Part shown: positions 1-4,527 of the stretch, in pieces
How positions within the stretch are numbered: position 1 is the first letter of the stretch
Layout: each line of letters begins with the position of its first letter
Source: Candidatus Woesearchaeota archaeon
GTDB lineage: Archaea; Nanobdellota; Nanobdellia; Woesearchaeales; ARS49
NCBI GenBank assembly: GCA_019323135.1
Contig: JAHWHT010000067.1
Coordinates: 1-5,958, forward strand
Length of the DNA: 5,958 nucleotides
Direction: 5' to 3'
Notes under the pieces: model-generated
The model's database searches: none
What the model was told of the DNA's origin: nothing
Seen by the model: only the letters and a program-made list of their open reading frames with translations
Translations under genes and position numbers: made by a program

Positions 1-255
1 TTGAGTGTGGAAGCAAACCAAATACCAGGTCGTGCAAAAGAACTATTTGACAAATGGAAAAAAGCAAGAAAAGCAGTTAATAAAAACAAAAAAATAGATG
101 TTAAAGAGTTAGAACTTACTTCTAAAGAAAAATACAAAGGCGAAGATGTATTACAACATGCAGCTGACTTGATAAAAAGCCAAGTTCCGCATCTTTTGAA
201 GAGCCTAACAAGATTTAAGAAAGAACTTGAAGAGTTTAAAGGGAAATTGAAATAA
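1..255 (+). CDS. Lysine-rich hypothetical protein, possibly cut at 5' end
   Basis: The reading frame is open from the first base and ends at TAA 253-255. The first codon is TTG, which could be an alternative start or an internal leucine of a longer protein, so the true start is unknown. The visible 84 residues contain about 19 lysines and no cysteine. They look mostly helical and charged, with an amphipathic C-terminal stretch (roughly residues 60-84) that could form a coiled coil. No signal peptide or membrane segment is visible. I do not recognise the family. The stop lies two bases from the stop of the opposing DUF456 gene, so the two genes converge almost end to end with no obvious terminator between them. 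Confidence 0.5.
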   Translation: MSVEANQIPGRAKELFDKWKKARKAVNKNKKIDVKELELTSKEKYKGEDVLQHAADLIKSQVPHLLKSLTRFKKELEEFKGKLK

Positions 256-257
256 TT

Positions 258-764
258 CTAAACTAAAATATCCCAATAAAACAAAACAATCATTATCAAT
301 GCAAGAATAACCTTCATTATGCTGACGCCGATTCGAGTTATGAAGGCTCCGAGGCCTGCCTGAAGTGCCTTGTCAAAGTTTTTCTTTTCAATTAAGGAGA
401 AAATAAATGCTCCTAAGAATGCGCCTACAAAAGCACCGATAACTGGGCCGATTAAAACCAGAGGGAAACCAAGAATCATTCCTGCAATAGTGCCCAGGAT
501 AAAACCAACAAGAGTCCAGTTAGACATGCCTGCTTTCTTGCCGCCATAGACTGTAAAAACCCACTCTAAAATCTCGCCAAGAACTGCGATAAACAATAAA
601 ATACCTAAAGTCCATTCATTTACTGCCCAGGACCAAGTTATCAAGTTGTATAAAACTGCGCCAGCAAAAACTAAAAAAGTGCCGCCAATACCGAAAATAG
701 AGAGAATCACTCCTACAAGGAAAAGCAATCCTGATAATAGTAGTGCAATAATTTGAGCAATCAT
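258..764 (-). CDS. DUF456 family integral membrane protein
   Basis: This is a 168-residue, very hydrophobic protein whose length and layout fit the DUF456 family of small membrane proteins. No biochemical function is established for that family. Hydrophobic segments lie at about residues 2-44 (probably two helices), 52-72, 84-124 (probably two) and 146-165. A conserved-looking cytosolic turn YGGKKAGMSNW is at 73-83. A glycine-zipper-like run (GPVIGAFVGAFLGAF, 106-120) suggests tightly packed helices. A polar loop EKKNFDKALQAG (126-137) precedes the last helix, as in family members. The ATG at 764-762 overlaps the TGA of the upstream HEPN-like gene by four bases (ATGA), so the two are very probably co-transcribed and translationally coupled. 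There is no strong Shine-Dalgarno; only GGA is seen just before the start. The family assignment is from sequence pattern; any role is unknown. Confidence 0.82.
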   Translation of the reverse strand: MIAQIIALLLSGLLFLVGVILSIFGIGGTFLVFAGAVLYNLITWSWAVNEWTLGILLFIAVLGEILEWVFTVYGGKKAGMSNWTLVGFILGTIAGMILGFPLVLIGPVIGAFVGAFLGAFIFSLIEKKNFDKALQAGLGAFITRIGVSIMKVILALIMIVLFYWDILV

Positions 765-1486
765 TTTCCGAATAATTTGCCAAGAATATCCATTGTGTAG
801 AGCATTATAGCATGCGCTTGATCTCTACTTGGCATAAAAACCTCCTTTTTATAGTGAACAGAGTGAATCCTGACCTGATTAATCAAGTGAATTTGATTGT
901 TAAGACCTGGATCAAGCTCAATTTGATTATCTTTTAATTTAGAAATTAGATTTCCCAAGCCAATGCCTGGAGATTTTTCCAGCAAATCATTGCCAGTTAC
1001 ATCAAAATAAACTCTGTGAAGAGCAACCTCTAGTAATCTTCCACAAATTATTACAGTACTCCTGTAACAACCTGCCTGATAACACTTCTGTAATTCTGAG
1101 ACGTCTGCCTGCACAGCATCTTTAATATCTGCCGGGAGAATCGGCACTTTATTTTTTGGAATCTTAATCTTGGCAGCAAGCTCAGCAATGTGATTAACAA
1201 TCAACTTAAGCTCGTCAACATTTTTAGAAAGACCTAACTTTATTACCAGAGCCTTGATTTGTTCAACGTCCTGCAAATTAGTAGGCGGGACTATGCCAAA
1301 GTCCTGAACATCTTTTTCCAGAAAATTTATTGCAGTGTATACTGCAGTCCTGAAATAATCACCCTGATTTCTCTTGAAATCAGTAGGAAGGGCATCTTTA
1401 GCTGGTTTGTCTAATGATACCTCATTAGACTTTAAATTATCTAAAGCAACAATAAGATCTTGAATATTTCTTCTCAAAGACTCCAT
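761..1486 (-). CDS. HEPN/DUF4145-like protein with unassigned N-terminal region
   Basis: This is a 241-residue soluble protein. The C-terminal half (about 125-240) has the pattern of DUF4145-type domains in the HEPN superfamily: a helix with CYQAGCYRSTVIICGRLLEVAL (135-156), a loop with a short-stem helix (LGNLISKLK, 177-185), then LINQVRIHSVHY (201-212) and a final helix. RIHSVH at 206-211 reads as Rx4H, the spacing used by catalytic HEPN ribonucleases, although many DUF4145 proteins are not shown to be nucleases. The N-terminal half (1-115) is helical and charged and I cannot assign it. There is no signal peptide or membrane segment. The ATG at 1486 has a TATA box 24 bases upstream, suggesting a leaderless transcript. 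It is the first gene of an operon with the downstream DUF456 membrane gene. The HEPN fold assignment is inference from motif pattern. Confidence 0.78.
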   Translation of the reverse strand: MESLRRNIQDLIVALDNLKSNEVSLDKPAKDALPTDFKRNQGDYFRTAVYTAINFLEKDVQDFGIVPPTNLQDVEQIKALVIKLGLSKNVDELKLIVNHIAELAAKIKIPKNKVPILPADIKDAVQADVSELQKCYQAGCYRSTVIICGRLLEVALHRVYFDVTGNDLLEKSPGIGLGNLISKLKDNQIELDPGLNNQIHLINQVRIHSVHYKKEVFMPSRDQAHAIMLYTMDILGKLFGK

Positions 1487-1510
1487 AATACTGAGTTTGA
1501 ATACCTAACT

Positions 1511-1520
1511 TAAATATTTA
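1511..1520 (-). promoter_or_regulatory. TATA box of HEPN-DUF456 operon (palindromic)
   Basis: TAAATATTTA lies 24 bases upstream of the ATG at 1486, the spacing expected for a leaderless archaeal transcript. The element is a perfect palindrome, so it could also direct transcription to the right. On the plus strand the first ATG (1546) is 25 bases away. Confidence 0.55.
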
Positions 1521-1527
1521 TTGGTGA

Positions 1528-1558
1528 TAGATAACTACTAAACGCATGTGCATAGCAC
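1528..1558 (+). repeat. Bipartite motif copy 1: TAGATAACTAC ... GTGCATAGCAC
   Basis: TAGATAACTAC (1528-1538) is followed after nine bases by GTGC-ATA-GCAC (1548-1558), an 11-bp dyad with 4-bp half-sites. The same pair of boxes recurs at 1685-1711. The site sits upstream of the HEPN TATA box. It could bind a dimeric regulator; this is inference from symmetry and repetition. Confidence 0.5.
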
Positions 1559-1596
1559 GCTTCGTTTTGCTTCTGTTGTTAATTATGTCCAGATTT

Positions 1597-1624
1597 ATAT
1601 AAAATTTCGATAGAAATTTTATAT
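1597..1624. repeat. Perfect inverted repeat, 12-bp stem, 4-nt loop
   Basis: ATATAAAATTTC (1597-1608) is the exact reverse complement of GAAATTTTATAT (1613-1624), separated by GATA. The stem is nearly all A/T. The left arm overlaps a TATA-like TTTATATA (1594-1601), so it may be a DNA-level element or part of a transcript hairpin. It lies in a divergent promoter region and has no T-run after it. Confidence 0.75.
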
Positions 1625-1628
1625 CCCC

Positions 1629-1660
1629 AATATTTGCCAAGGATATTATTGGCAAATATT
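1629..1660. repeat. Perfect inverted repeat, 12-bp stem, 8-nt loop
   Basis: AATATTTGCCAA (1629-1640) is the exact reverse complement of TTGGCAAATATT (1649-1660), with loop GGATATTA. It begins five bases after the preceding inverted repeat, so the two form a tandem hairpin pair. An alternative pairing of CCAAT (1627-1631) with ATTGG (1648-1652) is possible. A transcript starting about 26 bases after TTTATATA (1594-1601) would carry this stem at its 5' end. Confidence 0.75.
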
Positions 1661-1684
1661 TGTTATCTTAAACAGATTGTGTAC

Positions 1685-1711
1685 TAGAGAACTACGCTAG
1701 GTGCTATGCAC
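1685..1711 (+). repeat. Bipartite motif copy 2: TAGAGAACTAC ... GTGCTATGCAC
   Basis: TAGAGAACTAC (1685-1695) matches the first copy at 10 of 11 positions. It is followed after five bases by GTGC-TAT-GCAC (1701-1711), the same dyad with a complementary centre. With flanking bases, 1547-1558 and 1701-1712 are perfect 12-bp inverted repeats of each other. The dyad ends 16 bases before the lipoprotein TATA box, a plausible activator or repressor position. Confidence 0.5.
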
Positions 1712-1727
1712 AATATCAAACCAAAAA

Positions 1728-1735
1728 TTTATATA
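1728..1735 (+). promoter_or_regulatory. TATA box of lipoprotein gene
   Basis: TTTATATA matches the archaeal TATA consensus. A start site about 26 bases downstream (near 1756) would give a leader of about 22 bases containing the Shine-Dalgarno at 1769. A second AT-rich block (TAAATATATA, 1741-1750) is too close to the ATG to leave room for that leader. Confidence 0.55.
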
Positions 1736-1768
1736 TGCACTAAATATATACAGTCCATAAACGAAAAA

Positions 1769-1774
1769 GGTGAT
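1769..1774 (+). promoter_or_regulatory. Shine-Dalgarno GGTGAT
   Basis: GGTGAT is a full match to the archaeal anti-Shine-Dalgarno (16S 3' end ATCACCTCC), four bases before ATG 1779. It decides the start of the lipoprotein: the in-frame GTG at 1770 lies inside this site and is therefore not the initiation codon. Confidence 0.75.
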
Positions 1775-1778
1775 ACCT

Positions 1779-2372
1779 ATGAAGAAAATAATTGCAGCTC
1801 TTCTTGTAATAAGCCTAGTTCTTCTTGTGGCATGTCAGCCAACAGAAACTCAAAAAACAGAACCAATACCTGTTGCAAAAGAACCAATACTTAAAGAGCC
1901 AGAACAAAAAACAATACGCGCAGAACCAGAAGTAGTACCGCCGCCTGCAAAATTAACTGTAAAAGGAATAAACATTGATCAAGTATGCGATGTAATCCTG
2001 CCAGTAGAAGAATTTGCAGAAATATGCGGACTTGATGCAGAAACAATAACAAGCTCAATTAAACAGAGCGAGAAAAACTGCTGGATAAGCTTTACAGACA
2101 AAAACCAGAAAAGATTCACTGCAGGACTGACAGTAGTAGACTGGTTAAATGCAGAAGAAGTAGACAGAGAATTTGAGAGAGGAATAAGCATGCGAAGAAT
2201 GGATGCATCATCTGATGTAGGATCAAAAGACTACAAATACTCAGAAATAGAGAGAGAAAACATAGTCTGGACAAACAGCAAGTTCTTGTCTCACATCGGA
2301 GCATCAACACAACTCTGTACAAAAGACCAACTGCTTAAATTAGCTCAAAAAGTTAATGGAAAGTTAGGTTAA
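1779..2372 (+). CDS. Secreted lipoprotein of unknown function
   Basis: The 197-residue product starts with a lipoprotein signal peptide: MKK, a hydrophobic core, then the lipobox LVAC with the lipidated cysteine at residue 19. A proline/glutamate/lysine-rich linker (about 20-58) would tether the outer domain to the membrane. The folded part (about 59-197) has four further cysteines (70, 83, 101, 180), enough for two disulfides. Its pattern CDVILPVEEFAEICGLD, then NCWISF (100-105) and AGLTVVDWL (115-123), is loosely like small bacterial lipoproteins of the DUF3558 sort. I would not assign that family without a profile search. The ATG at 1779 is preferred over GTG 1770 because of the Shine-Dalgarno. 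The gene has its own promoter with two dyad/hairpin elements upstream and a T-rich stretch right after the stop. It acts outside the membrane; substrate unknown. Confidence 0.85.
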   Translation: MKKIIAALLVISLVLLVACQPTETQKTEPIPVAKEPILKEPEQKTIRAEPEVVPPPAKLTVKGINIDQVCDVILPVEEFAEICGLDAETITSSIKQSEKNCWISFTDKNQKRFTAGLTVVDWLNAEEVDREFERGISMRRMDASSDVGSKDYKYSEIERENIVWTNSKFLSHIGASTQLCTKDQLLKLAQKVNGKLG

Positions 2373-2373
2373 A

Positions 2374-2390
2374 TTTTTTTTATTTTCTTT
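2374..2390 (+). terminator. T-rich terminator after lipoprotein gene
   Basis: Directly after the TAA stop lies a run of eight T followed by ATTTTCTTT with no preceding hairpin. This is the form of archaeal intrinsic terminators. It fills nearly the whole 18-base gap to the stop of the convergent nre gene. No equivalent run is seen on the minus strand for nre. Confidence 0.55.
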
Positions 2391-3629
2391 TTATGTAAAC
2401 GCACTTAATCTCTTTTGTTTTCCTAACTCATCCAATAACAAACTTTCTTTTAATAAGAAATCAAGCTCAACACCGAATTTCTTTTTTATTAAATTCTTTG
2501 CATAGGTTAGCATGAGCTTTTTATCACTGAACTTAATTGGCCTGTTGCTTAATGTTTTTCGAGCAGCTTCTCTTGTGACCCAGACTCCAAGAGGAACTGC
2601 GTATTCTCCTGTAATGAATCTTAAGACCAATACAGATGCCTGACGCTTTAATTGCTTCATCTTTTCAGCAAGAGCAAGTCTAACTGTGTAGTACCCACCT
2701 GCACAATTATCTGCATAATACTTTCTTCCATAGAATCCTTCATAATCTGTCATGTAGTCAAGCTTATTTGTAGGATTCCATCCTGCTTTAGGGAGATAGG
2801 ATTCAAACAATTCATAAGACCAAAACTCTGAGAAGAATAAGATTAAGTAATAGTTTCCTAAGTAAGAACCAAAAAAAGCAAGATAATCTGATTCTGGGTA
2901 TTGGCGGATGTCTGGCATCATGTTCTTACTCAAAGTATCATCAGTAGCAGTTATGCTCCACCTAGTTGGAACTAATCTTCTTCTATCCTGGAAACCAAGA
3001 GTTCCAACGCTGAGCAATTTGCTTAGAAAGTTTTCATCAAAACCTTTTTTGTAGAGATAATTCAGGGCATCAACAGATTTTAAAGAAGTGTCTGAGACAA
3101 CCTTGTCAACTTTAGTGTGAATCTTAGGGTTAGAGGTAACTTGAATCTTTTTTAAATCTGCATTTGGGCCAGTAGGTGCCATGTAAGCATCTGTGTTCAA
3201 GCGAAAGACTGGCTTTTTCTTTAGATTAACCTCAATATCAACAGGCTTAGAAGCCATGCCAACTTCCTGAGTTATGCATAATAGCTTATCACTTCGCTCT
3301 TTAACATAAGCCTTGAATCTTGAGTTGATTAAAGACGACCTTAAATCAATAATCTGAGGAATCTTGAAATCTTCTTTAGCCCAGTGCAGCGGGGCATCAT
3401 GAAGCCAAGCATCATCTTTTTGCTCAGGAGGACTGAGAATTCCCACATTAATGTTAGGGTAGCCATACCTGCCTACAAAGGGCGCAGGAGCTGCGCCAAA
3501 GAAATCCTCTTTATCCATCATTTTATCCTTAACTTTAAATAAAGCATCTGACTTTGCAACAATAGGACAAAAGGTACGACCGCAATTAGCAGGATTCCTA
3601 CCTTTACATTTAATACAAGGCACCCTCAT
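2391..3629 (-). CDS. nreA: Nre family archaeal DNA repair protein
   Basis: This 412-residue protein belongs to the archaeal Nre family. In haloarchaea these proteins act with UvrABC against DNA damage and bind PCNA. The N-terminus has a zinc-finger-like cysteine set: C5-x2-C8-x7-C16-x4-C21, with CGR at 16-18. The N-terminal Nre block follows (FFGAAPAPFVGR at 43-54, then GYPNINVG). The C-terminal Nre block includes LSVGTLGFQDRRRLVPTRWS (205-224) and ITATDDTLSK after it. The last eight residues, QKRLSAFT, read as a PIP box (Qxx-hydrophobic-xx-aromatic) with T in place of the second aromatic. I start at ATG 3629, giving MRVPCIKCKG; a longer frame to 3683 would add 18 residues lying over the promoter. 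A TATA element sits 21 bases upstream. Family assignment is confident; NreA versus a paralogue is not resolved. Confidence 0.93.
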   Translation of the reverse strand: MRVPCIKCKGRNPANCGRTFCPIVAKSDALFKVKDKMMDKEDFFGAAPAPFVGRYGYPNINVGILSPPEQKDDAWLHDAPLHWAKEDFKIPQIIDLRSSLINSRFKAYVKERSDKLLCITQEVGMASKPVDIEVNLKKKPVFRLNTDAYMAPTGPNADLKKIQVTSNPKIHTKVDKVVSDTSLKSVDALNYLYKKGFDENFLSKLLSVGTLGFQDRRRLVPTRWSITATDDTLSKNMMPDIRQYPESDYLAFFGSYLGNYYLILFFSEFWSYELFESYLPKAGWNPTNKLDYMTDYEGFYGRKYYADNCAGGYYTVRLALAEKMKQLKRQASVLVLRFITGEYAVPLGVWVTREAARKTLSNRPIKFSDKKLMLTYAKNLIKKKFGVELDFLLKESLLLDELGKQKRLSAFT

Positions 3630-3650
3630 GAATTTCAGGAAGGGGGACAA

Positions 3651-3660
3651 AATATTTAAA
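3651..3660. promoter_or_regulatory. Shared bidirectional TATA box, nre / ThiI-like gene
   Basis: AATATTTAAA lies 24 bases before the ATG of the ThiI-like gene (3685, +) and 21 bases before the ATG of nre (3629, -). Read in reverse it is TTTAAATATT, also TATA-like. No other TATA candidate fits in the 55-base gap, so both leaderless transcripts probably start from this one near-symmetric element. Confidence 0.55.
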
Positions 3661-3684
3661 GAATGTTGTGATTTAAAATACACT

Positions 3685-4323
3685 ATGAAACTAATATCAC
3701 TATTAAGCGGAGGGATTGACTCAGCAGTTAGCAGTTATCTCATGCTCAAGAAGGGCGCAGATATGGTATTTGTGCACTTTCATAACCAGACTCTGCAGAA
3801 GAGATATGTAGAGAACAAGGTTGTGAAGAGTGCAAAGATAGTATCTGAAGTTGCGAAAAAGAAAACCAAACTATATCTAATTCCGTTTAAAGGATTTCAG
3901 CAGGCAATAATACAAAAAGTGCCTGCAAGATACAGAATGATAATCTATAGAAGAGTGATGTTTATGATTGCAGAGAAAATTCTTGAGAAAGAAGGGGCAA
4001 AAGGCTTTGTTACAGGCGACAGCATGGGACAGGTTGCTTCGCAGACACTAGATAATGTTACTGTAATCTACGATGCAGCAAAAAGTCCAATACTAACACC
4101 GCTATTAGGGATGGACAAAGTAGATATTATCAAAATTGCAGAAAAAATAGGGACATTTGAGACATCAATACTACCTTATTCTGACTGCTGCAGTTTTATG
4201 CTTGCAAAACATCCAGAAACAAGAGCAGACTTGGATAAAATAAAAGAGATGGAAAGCGAAATAGATATGGATAAACTGATAAAAGAAACTCTAGAGACTG
4301 CAAAAATCATTCCTCTTCCATAA
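3685..4323 (+). CDS. ThiI-like stand-alone PP-loop sulfurtransferase domain
   Basis: The 212-residue protein matches the catalytic PP-loop domain of ThiI, which adenylates uridine 8 of tRNA and transfers sulfur to make 4-thiouridine. ThiI is also linked to thiamine thiazole synthesis in some organisms. The ATP-binding loop SGGIDS is at 8-13. ARYRMIIYRRVMFMIAEKIL (81-100) and GDSMGQVASQTLDN (111-124) are typical ThiI blocks. LPYSDCCSFMLAKHP (163-177) carries C168-C169, where family members have the sulfur-carrying cysteine. Full ThiI is about 380-480 residues with N-terminal ferredoxin-like and THUMP domains for tRNA binding; here both are missing, as is a rhodanese domain. The CxxC used by iron-sulfur-dependent archaeal ThiI appears replaced by M85-x2-Y88. 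ATG 3685 is chosen because a TATA box lies 24 bases upstream and the fold begins at once. Substrate is inferred, not shown. Confidence 0.88.
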   Translation: MKLISLLSGGIDSAVSSYLMLKKGADMVFVHFHNQTLQKRYVENKVVKSAKIVSEVAKKKTKLYLIPFKGFQQAIIQKVPARYRMIIYRRVMFMIAEKILEKEGAKGFVTGDSMGQVASQTLDNVTVIYDAAKSPILTPLLGMDKVDIIKIAEKIGTFETSILPYSDCCSFMLAKHPETRADLDKIKEMESEIDMDKLIKETLETAKIIPLP

Positions 4324-4441
4324 AACTCGGCTCGTCTGCATGCGATTTCTTAAACTGAGAACACTTGCTTTTCAAATCCCAATAAAACCAACACTTTTTC
4401 CCAAAAGTCTTGTAAGCTGCGCAATCATCACATAATGCCAT
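4307..4441 (-). CDS. Small cysteine-rich protein, 44 aa (likely zinc-binding)
   Basis: A short minus-strand ORF reads MALCDDCAAYKTFGKKCWFY at its start and ends in an acidic tail (EEE). Cysteines at 4, 7, 17 and 27 form C-x2-C-x9-C-x9-C, a spacing that could bind one zinc ion or an iron-sulfur cluster. The middle is aromatic and basic (WFYWDLKSK), which suits a nucleic-acid or protein contact. It has its own TATA-like element 20 bases upstream of ATG 4441, so a leaderless transcript is plausible. Its last 17 bases overlap the 3' end of the convergent ThiI-like gene. It is divergent from the DHH gene, with 86 bases between starts. The gap between the two larger genes is otherwise empty, which supports a real gene. 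I do not recognise a named family; function unknown. Confidence 0.6.
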   Translation of the reverse strand: MALCDDCAAYKTFGKKCWFYWDLKSKCSQFKKSHADEPSFMEEE

Positions 4442-4461
4442 GAGAAAAAGAAATTAGGCAA

Positions 4462-4472
4462 GATTTAAAAAC
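4462..4472 (-). promoter_or_regulatory. TATA box of small cysteine-rich gene
   Basis: On the minus strand this reads GTTTTTAAATC and lies 20 bases upstream of the ATG at 4441, close to leaderless spacing. Confidence 0.4.
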
Positions 4473-4490
4473 CTTTTGGCTTTAATATGT

Positions 4491-4498
4491 TTTATACA
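4491..4498 (+). promoter_or_regulatory. Probable TATA box of DHH gene
   Basis: TTTATACA ends 29 bases before ATG 4528. A start site about 26 bases from its centre would fall near 4520, giving a leader of under ten bases. The purine run before the ATG (GAAGAGAAAAA) is at best a weak Shine-Dalgarno. Confidence 0.4.
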
Positions 4499-4527
4499 CC
4501 ATATTTTATGATGAAAGAAGAGAAAAA

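Larger units (their letters stand above)
1487..1778. other. Divergent intergenic region rich in inverted repeats
   Basis: This 292-base AT-rich gap separates the minus-strand HEPN-DUF456 operon from the plus-strand lipoprotein gene. Both flanking genes start here and none ends here, so the hairpins inside are not obvious terminators of neighbours. It holds the HEPN TATA box, two copies of a bipartite motif, two perfect 12-bp inverted repeats, a second TATA-like TTTATATA (1594-1601), the lipoprotein TATA box and its Shine-Dalgarno. No convincing protein gene is present; the one 18-codon ORF is treated as a finding only. Confidence 0.8.

Noticed and set aside
1597..1660. Intrinsic terminator for a neighbouring gene
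   Set aside because: Both flanking genes read away from this region and no T-run follows either hairpin.
1770..1778. GTG at 1770 as the lipoprotein start
   Set aside because: The GTG is part of the GGTGAT Shine-Dalgarno; ATG 1779 gives a standard MKK signal peptide.
1487..1778. CRISPR repeats or replication origin boxes
   Set aside because: There are only two copies of the motif with no regular spacer, and no Cdc6/Orc1 gene in the window to support an origin.
1706..1894. Plus-strand ORF overlapping the lipoprotein start
   Set aside because: It runs through the promoter, Shine-Dalgarno and signal-peptide codons in another frame, and its product is Asn/Ser/Cys-rich low-complexity typical of a shadow frame.
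1979..2322. Two minus-strand ORFs (1979-2191 and 2116-2322)
   Set aside because: They are antisense to the lipoprotein, overlap each other and have Ser/Leu/Cys-rich composition with no domain pattern.
3630..3683. 18-residue N-terminal extension of Nre
   Set aside because: It would cross the TATA box and reach to two bases from the ThiI-like start. The family's cysteine finger begins right after the internal ATG at 3629.
3628..3684. 19-residue N-terminal extension of the ThiI-like protein
   Set aside because: It overlaps the nre start codon and the promoter; the PP-loop fold begins at MKLISLLSGG from ATG 3685.
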